From JAAZGD01 sp034003765 (GTDB lineage: Bacteria; Bacillota; Clostridia; Peptostreptococcales; Anaerovoracaceae): a DNA stretch of 58,529 nt. The position numbers and the translations under genes are program-made. Positions 43,401 through 49,910 of this stretch are shown here, piece after piece (position 1 is the stretch's first letter; the number at the start of each line of letters is the position of its first letter). The DNA is taken from NCBI GenBank assembly GCA_034003765.1, contig JAVEXZ010000013.1, positions 1-58,529 on the forward strand. Reading direction: 5' to 3'. The notes under the pieces were generated by a model, which did not search any database, was not told the origin of the DNA, and saw only the letters and a program-made list of their open reading frames with translations.

Positions 43401-44339
43401 TTATGCAATCTTGGCCAAGGTGTTATTTAGTTGTTCATAATAATATTTTTCAAATTCTTGTGGCGATAAATAACCACAGTAGCTATGACTTCTAACGGTA
43501 TTGTAAAAAGCCTCAATATATTCAAAAACTAGCTTATGCGCATGATCAAAGTTCTTGATTTTAAAGCTGTAAAGCCATTCTCTTTTTATCAGGGCGTGGA
43601 ATGATTCTATACAAGCGTTTTGCCATGGACTGGCCTTACGTGAATAACTAGGCTTAATCTTGCCTAAAGCTTCTAAATAACTTTCAGAAATATACTGGGA
43701 GCCACGATCAGAGTGGAGAACTAATGGCTGTGTGGTTCGCCTTAACCTCTTAGCTTCATGAACACATTCAACAACCCACTTTGCTTCTAATGTTTTTGAT
43801 AACTTCCAAGCTATTATTTTTCGAGAGAATAAATCCATTATACTGGTTAGATAAACAAATCCTTTAGCAGTGTGAATATAAGTAATATCTGAACACCAGA
43901 TAGCGTTAGGCTTTTTCGGGTTAAATTGTTCGTTAAGTAGATTATCAAGTTCCTTTTCAATATTTTGATATAGGTTATTTTTCTTGATTTTTTTAATATA
44001 ATGAGCTTTGATGCCCATTTCACGCATATAGTTCCCAACAGTTTTTTCCGATATTTTAATTCCTTTTTTCTTAAGTTCCATGGTAATCTTGGGAGCACCA
44101 TAAATTTTCTTGGATTGAAGATGTATATCCAAAATTAACTGCATTCTTTTATCTTTATGTGATGGTTTTTGATTGGATTCCCTTTTCTTGAAGCTATGAT
44201 AGCCACTTCTAGAAACGCCTAGAATCCGCAGCACCCCGCTGACATTAAGGCGGCGTTCACCTTCTCGCTTTAATTTTTGATCTAGTTTTGCGGTTATCGA
44301 GAAGAGCTCCTCTGTCAGTCGCCCAGGATGCTGATTGCT
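43401..44339 (-). CDS. IS3 transposase OrfB part (DDE integrase core), made by -1 frameshift
   Basis: About 312 residues from the frameshift point: an IS3 HTH-like linker (RRLNVSGVLRILGVSRSGYHSF), then an rve-type catalytic domain with the three acidic residues in CSDITYIHT, LHSDRGSQY and CIESFHALIKREWLY. It has no good start codon of its own; a GTG at 44234 is available inside. In the IS3 family the product is an OrfAB fusion, here about 398 residues. The frame is intact, so the element may be active. Confidence 0.92.
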   Translation of the reverse strand, partial: SNQHPGRLTEELFSITAKLDQKLKREGERRLNVSGVLRILGVSRSGYHSFKKRESNQKPSHKDKRMQLILDIHLQSKKIYGAPKITMELKKKGIKISEKTVGNYMREMGIKAHYIKKIKKNNLYQNIEKELDNLLNEQFNPKKPNAIWCSDITYIHTAKGFVYLTSIMDLFSRKIIAWKLSKTLEAKWVVECVHEAKRLRRTTQPLVLHSDRGSQYISESYLEALGKIKPSYSRKASPWQNACIESFHALIKREWLYSFKIKNFDHAHKLVFEYIEAFYNTVRSHSYCGYLSPQEFEKYYYEQLNNTLAKIA

Positions 44340-44596
44340 TTTTTTAATATTTCAAGAGCATCCTGCGTATCTCTGAGTTCTTTTTTAAGTCTCGCATTTT
44401 CTTTAGCTTCATCAGATTCGTAATTTCCAGAGCCACGATGAAGCTCATTACCTTCTTTAGCCTTTTTCAACCATCCATGCAAGGTACTGGCACTGATTCC
44501 TAGACTCTTAGCACAAGCATTAAGGCTTAAGTCTGAATGCTCATGGACATAAGTCAAGGCATCTTTTTTAAATTGTTTTGAATATTGTCTAGCCAT
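44315..44596 (-). CDS. IS3 transposase OrfA (helix-turn-helix)
   Basis: A 93-residue protein with a leading helix-turn-helix (YSKQFKKDALTYVHEHSDLSLNACAKSLGISASTLHGWLKKAK) and a leucine-zipper tail (ARLKKELRDTQDALEILKKAISILGD). Near its end lies the slippery run ATTAAAAAAAGC (44348-44337), where AAA-AAA permits a -1 shift into OrfB. ATG 44596 is placed well after AGGAGG; ATG 44605 touches that site. Confidence 0.9.
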   Translation of the reverse strand: MARQYSKQFKKDALTYVHEHSDLSLNACAKSLGISASTLHGWLKKAKEGNELHRGSGNYESDEAKENARLKKELRDTQDALEILKKAISILGD

Positions 44597-44679
44597 TGTT
44601 TTCATCCTCCTGAATATAGTTTATTCTTTCCAAGAGAATCTGTCCATGTTTGGCTTGTACTATTTATATACTAACACGC

Positions 44680-44766
44680 GAGGGTGATTATACCAAAGAT
44701 AGACATGAATGGCTTGATGCCATAGACATTGACACTATCGTTAAACAGGCAGAGGAAAAGAGATAA
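44680..44766 (+). pseudogene. 3' remnant beyond the IS, in frame with the DUF2207 gene
   Basis: After the right CGAGGG the frame continues as EGDYTKDRHEWLDAIDIDTI... and stops at 44766 after 28 residues. It joins the upstream frame without shift if the IS and one CGAGGG are removed. The residues do not look like the usual DUF2207 C terminus, so a deletion may have happened as well. Confidence 0.45.
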
Positions 44767-44789
44767 ACAATACACAAAAAAATAACAAT

Positions 44790-44822
44790 AAGACTCGAAC
44801 ACTTAGTTGTCGAGTCTTTTTA
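44790..44822 (+). terminator. Terminator at the right end of the island
   Basis: AAGACTCGA and TCGAGTCTT pair perfectly over 9 bp around 11 nt, followed by T. It closes the lipoprotein-lemA unit. Confidence 0.85.
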
Positions 44823-44936
44823 CTTTACCAAGAAAATATACACTATAATATTTCTACTACAATAGGGTATAATTATTATAGTAGATGAGACTATGTAATT
44901 AATAAAGCTTGAGGCATATATCCGAGGAGAAGTTCG

Positions 44937-45404
44937 ATGATTAGATTTTGTAATGCAAATGATGAAGTTGAATGGATAAGGCTTAACCGGGAATTCATGG
45001 CCGAGGAGATTCATGACCTTTCCTTTTGGAATGAAATAGAAAAAACAAGCGACCAGATTTTCGCAACAACTTTTAGAAAAGCGCTAGAGAGCCCTGAACA
45101 TGTAAAGCTGTTATTGATTGAAAATGAAGAAGGAGATGCTATAGGATATGTAAACCTAATGATTCTTTTCAGTGTATGGTCCCATGGACAAGCCTTGGAA
45201 ATCGATGATCTCTATATTGTCCCCGCAGAAAGAGCTAAGGGTATAGGAAGTGCTGCCATTAAATTCTGTGAAAACTACGCCAAGGAGAATGGATTCAAAA
45301 GGTTTCAATTTAAGGCAGAAGAAAATAATGAAGAGGCAAACCATCTTTATAGAAAACTAGGTTACATAAGTGAGAAGATGGATTTTTATGTTAAGTATTT
45401 GTAA
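44937..45404 (+). CDS. GNAT-family N-acetyltransferase
   Basis: A 155-residue acetyl-CoA-dependent acetyltransferase of unknown substrate. The family core is clear: beta-strand 4 LEIDDLYIVPAERAKGIGSAAIKFCENYAKENG contains the pyrophosphate-binding R/Q-x-x-G-x-G/A loop (RAKGIG), and ANHLYRKLGY is the usual end. It resembles aminoglycoside or small-amine acetyltransferases only in general terms. GAGGAGAA precedes ATG 44937. It is outside the island and has no co-directional partner within 130 nt. Confidence 0.9.
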   Translation: MIRFCNANDEVEWIRLNREFMAEEIHDLSFWNEIEKTSDQIFATTFRKALESPEHVKLLLIENEEGDAIGYVNLMILFSVWSHGQALEIDDLYIVPAERAKGIGSAAIKFCENYAKENGFKRFQFKAEENNEEANHLYRKLGYISEKMDFYVKYL

Positions 45405-45539
45405 CGAAGCGTGAAATAGTTCTTTCAAGGGGTTATTGGGTATAATAATTTAGCTTTTATTTATGGTTCAAAGGATAAGAGGAACAGAAATGCCATTGTA
45501 TTAAAATGTAGAGCTCAAAAAACGAAAGGAGAAGTAGTG

Positions 45540-46070
45540 ATGGGTAAAGCAACTCAGGATTTAAGAAAAGAGCATGATGCGGTTTTACATGCGCTAAATA
45601 TCTATGACAATATAATTTTTTCCGATTCAAGAGAGGAAAATGTTTTGCTAAAATATTATTCAGAACTAGTTTATTTCCTCCAAGCATTTGCTGACAAATG
45701 TCACCATGGCAAAGAAGAAAAATATCTCTTCAAAGAATTAACCCTTAAAGGGGGTGTCATAGAAAGTGGATTTGTTGACCTCTTGCTTGCGGAACATAAA
45801 GAGGCAAGAGACTATGTATCCGCCATGGAAAAGGCTTTGGAAAGCAAGGACTTAGGAGCCCTCAATTCTTGGGCCACAAAATACAGCGACTTGCTGAGAA
45901 GACATATAGAAGAAGAAAATAATGGTATATTTTTGATGGCAGACGAATTATTAAGTGAAGATGAACAAGATACACTATTTGAAAAATTTGAAGACCATGA
46001 GGAAACAGTTATTGGTCACGGTGTGCATGAAGAATTACATTCAATGATTCATGGGTGGGAGGAACTATAA
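45540..46070 (+). CDS. Hemerythrin-domain protein
   Basis: A 176-residue helical protein that would bind a di-iron centre and O2 or NO. Metal-ligand candidates are H in LRKEHDAVLHAL, CHHGKEEKYLF, LLAEHKEARDYV and RRHIEEENNGIF, matching the hemerythrin HHE pattern; a last pair HEETVIGHGVHEELH lies at the C terminus. I chose ATG 45540 (AAAGGAG 8 nt before) over GTG 45537. The ferredoxin start overlaps its stop (TAATG), so the two are translated together. Confidence 0.92.
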   Translation: MGKATQDLRKEHDAVLHALNIYDNIIFSDSREENVLLKYYSELVYFLQAFADKCHHGKEEKYLFKELTLKGGVIESGFVDLLLAEHKEARDYVSAMEKALESKDLGALNSWATKYSDLLRRHIEEENNGIFLMADELLSEDEQDTLFEKFEDHEETVIGHGVHEELHSMIHGWEEL

Positions 46071-46261
46071 TGAAAACTACAGTAGATAGGGACACCTGCA
46101 TCGGTTGTGGTCTTTGCGAGGATATTTGTCCCAAGGTCTTTAAGCTGGATGATGAATCCATATCAACTGTTCTGGTTGATTTAGTTCCTGTGGAAGAGGA
46201 AGCTTGCACAAACCAGGCAGCAGAAGAGTGCCCAGTGGGTGCTATTTCGGTGGACCCATAA
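46070..46261 (+). CDS. Ferredoxin, single [4Fe-4S] cluster
   Basis: A 63-residue monocluster ferredoxin like that of Thermotoga or Desulfovibrio gigas: cysteines C10, C13, C16 and C20 in DRDTCIGCGLCEDICPKVF and the last cysteine in CPVGAI. It likely passes electrons to or from the hemerythrin-like protein with which it is coupled, or to PFOR. GGGAGGAACTATA precedes ATG 46070. Confidence 0.92.
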   Translation: MKTTVDRDTCIGCGLCEDICPKVFKLDDESISTVLVDLVPVEEEACTNQAAEECPVGAISVDP

Positions 46262-46277
46262 AGGGGAATACAAAAAA

Positions 46278-46301
46278 CATTGTAAAATAACAAATACAAT
46301 G
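46278..46301 (+). other. Inverted repeat after the ferredoxin gene
   Basis: CATTGTA and TACAATG pair around 10 nt. There is no T run; either a weak terminator or an operator of the pilin gene. Confidence 0.4.
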
Positions 46302-46415
46302 GTAAAATTTGCGTAATTGAAATTTCACTAATACGTTGATGGTTTTATTCTGTGTTTTATATTGGGTTGCGCTTACCGAGTAATTTGTTGGCTCTATCGC
46401 CTTTAATTTTATTGG

Positions 46416-46432
46416 GGTGGGGTTAGACCACC
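46416..46432 (+). other. Small hairpin touching the pilin ribosome site
   Basis: GGTGG/CCACC around 7 nt, immediately before AAGGAG of the pilin gene. It may modulate initiation. The rest of the 184-nt leader shows no riboswitch I recognise. Confidence 0.4.
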
Positions 46433-46445
46433 AAGGAGATATCTT

Positions 46446-47003
46446 ATGGATATGTTTAGAATAAAGGACAATAAAAAAGGCTTTACCCTTGTAGAGATTA
46501 TTGTGGTTCTTATTATTATTGCCATTCTAGCGGCAATTGCAATACCGGCCTTTACTGGTTATATCGACAAGACAAAAATTGCAGTAATGGAACATAATCA
46601 GGGGCAGGTAATTAGAACTTTGCAGCTACTTTCCATAGAAGGAGAGCTACCATATAATGATACAGTTGCTATAAGAAATGTTTTTGTTAATGCAACTAAT
46701 GAAACGGGATTTTATGTAGCAAACCCACTTAATAAAAGCACCAGCATAATAACGTCGCAGCAAGTTGCGGGAAGCCAAGGCTCCGGTATTATTATTTCTC
46801 TAAATAGGTCCACTAATTGGGATACTCAAAAAAATAATACAACAGACACTTACCTTTATCCAACAAAAAGCTCCCCAAAAAGCAAGCCAAAGTGCGAGGG
46901 CTCTGTAATCGTACAGATTGTTAGTGAAGGAGCATTAGTATATTACTACTATGATGGTAAGGCCAACAATGTTAAACAGGTTCCAATTACTTACAAGCAA
47001 TAG
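46446..47003 (+). CDS. Type IV pilin-like (prepilin) protein
   Basis: A 185-residue class III-type prepilin: short basic leader ending KKG (cleavage before F13), then FTLVEIIVVLIIIAILAAIAIPAF with the key glutamate at position +5. The following 120 residues form a soluble head of no recognised family that is rich in Ser/Thr/Asn. It would need a prepilin peptidase and assembly ATPase; none lies in the window. AAGGAG precedes ATG 46446. Confidence 0.88.
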   Translation: MDMFRIKDNKKGFTLVEIIVVLIIIAILAAIAIPAFTGYIDKTKIAVMEHNQGQVIRTLQLLSIEGELPYNDTVAIRNVFVNATNETGFYVANPLNKSTSIITSQQVAGSQGSGIIISLNRSTNWDTQKNNTTDTYLYPTKSSPKSKPKCEGSVIVQIVSEGALVYYYYDGKANNVKQVPITYKQ

Positions 47004-47101
47004 TGTATAAGATTATTTACAATTTATTCACCTGTGGAATCCTTACAGACTAGAATTTTCCTAGGGGTGGTGATTTATTACTTTAATATTGCTATAAAGA
47101 G

Positions 47102-47126
47102 GCAGCGGTCAACCGCTGCTTTTTTT
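47102..47126 (+). terminator. Terminator after the pilin gene
   Basis: GCAGCGGT and ACCGCTGC pair perfectly around CA, followed by seven T. Between it and the next gene (47127-47320) I see no gene. Confidence 0.92.
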
Positions 47127-47320
47127 CTGAAGCAGAAAGTTAGAAAAACAACTCTTACGAAACACACTGCTCGAAATTTTGGCCAATTATTTATTTTGCT
47201 CTCGGCCTTGGTGTAAAATATTCCTTGTAATCTGTGAATAATTATATTCGATTGGGTATAAGCAGGTTGATACAATCTGATAGTAGCTAAAATATATTTA
47301 ATATACTCACGGGGGATTCT

Positions 47321-48778
47321 ATGCTCAAAACTATATCTCTAATTGGACTTCTACTATACTTTGCTTTTCTTTTAATCGCTGTGGCCAAAGAAAAACGTGA
47401 CCATTCTGTAGAGGATTTCTTTTTTGCAGGGAGGACACTACCTTTCTGGGCCTTGGCCATTACTTTTATTGCTTCATGGTGGGGTGCTGGCAGTGCTCTA
47501 TCTACCGCAGACCTTGCCTTTGAGGACGGGCTAGGTGCTTTTTGGTACTATGGCGTACCAGTCTTATTATCGGCATTCCTAATGATTCTAGGTTCCAAGG
47601 CTATTCGAAGGGTTGGCTATCTTACTCAAGGGAAAATGATGGAGGCAAGATATTCTGCTCCTGTTGCAAAAGTACTTTCTGTAATGATTCTGGTATTCAT
47701 GACATTTACAGCTGCTTCTCAAATGGTTGGTATAGGATATTTCTTTGGTACCTATCTGGAAATGGATTATGTTCTAGCAGTCTTTGTTGGTACTGGGATC
47801 GTTTTAATATATGCCATGTTTGGAGGCTTTAGGGGAGTAGTTCGTACTGATATAATACAGTTTGTCCTTTTGGGTATATCTGCGTTTGCAGTGTTCATTG
47901 TTGCCATGAACCATTCAGGAGGCATCCAGAACATTGCTGAAGTAGCAAAGTCTACAGGCAAGGCTGACTTTATGAGTTTTACTGCTGGGGCTCCCAAATA
48001 TATGATGTACGTCATAACATTTGGTTGTGCCTGGATGATCCAAGCAAATGTTTGGCAGCGGATTTCAGCAACGAAAAATGATGTAGACGCACGCAAAATG
48101 ACGGTAATGAGTTTTTTTGCATATATTCCTTTATATCTTATTGTTGTATTTACAGGCATGGCGGGCATCGCTTTGTATGACACTTTACCTGAAGGAGGCA
48201 TTGTAATTGCTATTGTTAGAGATTATATGTCGCCATTTCTAGGAGCCATTGTGTTTGTAGGGATTTCAGCGGCGATTATGTCAACAATGGATTCAGTAAT
48301 TAATACTGGGGCAATGACCCTTACTATGGATATACGAACCAAGGAGATGGATGATGCTAAGAGACTAAAGTTTTCAAGGCTTGCCACTTTAGTAGTAACT
48401 TTAGTGGCTGTTATTATCTCTATTCAAATTCGATCTATACTTGAGATATCTTGGATCGCATCTGATGTAATAACTACTGGAGCCTTTGTTCCCCTTATTA
48501 TGGGATTCTTCTGGAGAAGAGGTAATAGCAAAGGTGCTCTAAGTTCAATGATATTTGGTTTAGGATATTGTTCATATAATTTGTTGATAGGCTTCGGTTT
48601 CAATTTGCCGGCTTTTTGGGGTCCCCAAACTGCATTGCAGGTAGTGACGGGTGTTGGGATATCCTTTGTTGTATATGTAACAGTAAGTCTATCAAGTAAA
48701 GCTGATTACGAAAAGGCGGATAAATTCATCGCAATGGCTGGTTTGCTTCCAATGAGAAAAAGAAAGGCCATAGAATAA
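47321..48778 (+). CDS. Sodium:solute symporter (SSS family)
   Basis: A 485-residue membrane protein with about 13 helices. The family start DHSVEDFFFAGRTLPFWALAITFIASWWGAGS and the downstream GFRGVVRTDIIQFVLL block (the SSS signature) are intact, as is the AIMSTMDSVINTGAMTLTMDI stretch. The substrate may be proline, pantothenate, sugar or another small solute. The start ATG 47321 has GGGGGA at short distance. It stands between two terminators. Confidence 0.93.
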   Translation: MLKTISLIGLLLYFAFLLIAVAKEKRDHSVEDFFFAGRTLPFWALAITFIASWWGAGSALSTADLAFEDGLGAFWYYGVPVLLSAFLMILGSKAIRRVGYLTQGKMMEARYSAPVAKVLSVMILVFMTFTAASQMVGIGYFFGTYLEMDYVLAVFVGTGIVLIYAMFGGFRGVVRTDIIQFVLLGISAFAVFIVAMNHSGGIQNIAEVAKSTGKADFMSFTAGAPKYMMYVITFGCAWMIQANVWQRISATKNDVDARKMTVMSFFAYIPLYLIVVFTGMAGIALYDTLPEGGIVIAIVRDYMSPFLGAIVFVGISAAIMSTMDSVINTGAMTLTMDIRTKEMDDAKRLKFSRLATLVVTLVAVIISIQIRSILEISWIASDVITTGAFVPLIMGFFWRRGNSKGALSSMIFGLGYCSYNLLIGFGFNLPAFWGPQTALQVVTGVGISFVVYVTVSLSSKADYEKADKFIAMAGLLPMRKRKAIE

Positions 48779-48787
48779 CAGCTATAG

Positions 48788-48811
48788 CTATATATTTTGT
48801 GAAATATATAG
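48788..48811 (+). other. A/T-rich hairpin just after the SSS stop
   Basis: CTATATATTT and AAATATATAG pair perfectly around TGTG. No T run follows. From here to 48974 there is no recognisable gene. Confidence 0.5.
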
Positions 48812-48974
48812 TGAGTACAGATAAAATCTATATAATGACAGCCTTTATCGCAAATCAAATATAATCAGAATAAATACAAATACAATTCTAATCAAGCTAA
48901 AAAAACAGACGTTGGGTGTCTACAAAAAAACGTTACTCAAATGTAGATTAGAAAAAAGAAAACAGCATTACAAA

Positions 48975-49000
48975 AAAGAGCCTTTACAGGTTCTTTTTAT
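48975..49000 (+). terminator. Terminator between symporter and macro-domain gene
   Basis: AAAGAGCCT pairs with AGGTTCTTT (one G-T) around TTAC, followed by TTAT and more T. Confidence 0.8.
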
Positions 49001-49120
49001 TTTTACCCTAAGGAATAAGTGGTACAATAATAGGTATTAGGAAGGTATATTTTGGAGATGGGGTTTCGGAAATGAATCTTTGGAGATAAATCAATTCCTA
49101 TTGTAAGAAAGGAGAATAAT

Positions 49121-49630
49121 ATGTCTTTTGAAATAATAAAAGGGGATATTACTAAACTTGAGGTGGATGCCATTGTCAATGCTGCAAACAACTCTTTGCT
49201 TGGGGGCGGTGGTGTTGATGGGGCCATACACAAAGCTGCAGGCCCTAGGTTACTTGAGGAAACAAGAACACTTGGGGGTTGTAAGACTGGAGAGGCCAAG
49301 ATTACTAAAGGATATAATCTCCCGGCTAAGCACGTGATCCATACAGTAGGTCCGGTATGGCAGGGTGGAAGTAAGGGTGAGGAAGCCTTACTGTTAGCCA
49401 GCTATAATAACTCCTTGGAAATTGCAGCGGAAAATGGAGTGAGAAGTATTGCTTTCCCTCTAATTTCGTCAGGTGTTTACGGTTATCCAAAAGAAAAGGC
49501 AATAGAAGTAGCTATAAATGCAATTGCTAGATTTTTGCAGGACCATGAAATAAAAGTTAAGCTTGTAGTATTTGACCAAGGGACATTTGAGTTGGCCCTG
49601 GACATAAATGATTCTATGCTTACGAAGTAA
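49121..49630 (+). CDS. Macro-domain protein, O-acetyl-ADP-ribose deacetylase type
   Basis: A 169-residue macro domain (MacroD/YmdB type) that binds ADP-ribose and hydrolyses its esters. Visible are the N-terminal GDITKLEVDAIVNAANNSLLGGGGVDGAIHKAAGP core with the two asparagines and glycine loop, and the second loop LISSGVYGYPKEKA. AAAGGAG precedes ATG 49121. It directly precedes the type I-C cas genes but has a separate unit, 280 nt away. Confidence 0.95.
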   Translation: MSFEIIKGDITKLEVDAIVNAANNSLLGGGGVDGAIHKAAGPRLLEETRTLGGCKTGEAKITKGYNLPAKHVIHTVGPVWQGGSKGEEALLLASYNNSLEIAAENGVRSIAFPLISSGVYGYPKEKAIEVAINAIARFLQDHEIKVKLVVFDQGTFELALDINDSMLTK

Positions 49631-49868
49631 AGATATTGAAGCTGAATTAAACGAGAAATGAATTTACAAATAATTACCAAAAATTCTTTGTATTTATAGG
49701 AGATTTAGAATATCATATTACCAACATATGGAAAATATTGAGCCATTTAGTGATAGGGGCCCAGATGAAATCATAATGAAAACAGTTTATCCTTAAAACA
49801 ATTTATAAGATTTAAAAAATATTATCTTTTAGCCTAACAATGTACCGTTTTAAGGACACGACTTGGTT

Positions 49869-49874
49869 TATAAT
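49869..49874 (+). promoter_or_regulatory. -10 box of the cas operon
   Basis: TATAAT, 37 nt before the cas3 start. The best -35 match, CGTTTT at 49846, is poor, so the promoter may be weak or need an activator. Confidence 0.4.
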
Positions 49875-49910
49875 TGAATAAAAGCAAACCCTTGTGATGG
49901 AGGTGCGAAA

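Larger units (their letters stand above)
43355..44678 (-). mobile_element. IS3-family insertion sequence
   Basis: About 1324 bp with orfA/orfB on the minus strand. The ends share an imperfect inverted repeat, seen best as AATAAATAGTACAA on the left and its partner on the right (ATATAAATAGTACAA read on the minus strand). CGAGGG flanks both sides (43349-43354 and 44679-44684), which looks like a target-site duplication, slightly longer than the 3-5 bp usual for the family. Confidence 0.85.
27852..44766. mobile_element. Accessory island next to ssrA, remnant of an integrative element
   Basis: Between the tmRNA terminator and about 44.77 kb the sequence is clearly richer in G+C with G/C-ending codons, unlike both flanks. 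It holds genes seen in Firmicutes conjugative transposons (ArdA-like proteins, Dam methylase, winged-helix and sigma-like proteins). It lies at ssrA, a frequent target of site-specific integrases. No integrase, excisionase, relaxase, VirB4 or VirD4 gene and no direct copy of the ssrA 3' end were found, so the limits are approximate and the island is probably decayed. Confidence 0.7.

Noticed and set aside
44767..44936. Search for a copy of the ssrA 3' end as right attachment site
   Set aside because: No stretch resembling GTTCGACTCCCACC was found, so the right end of the island cannot be fixed.
47034..47216. 60-residue frame after the pilin gene
   Set aside because: It runs through a strong terminator and lacks a ribosome site.
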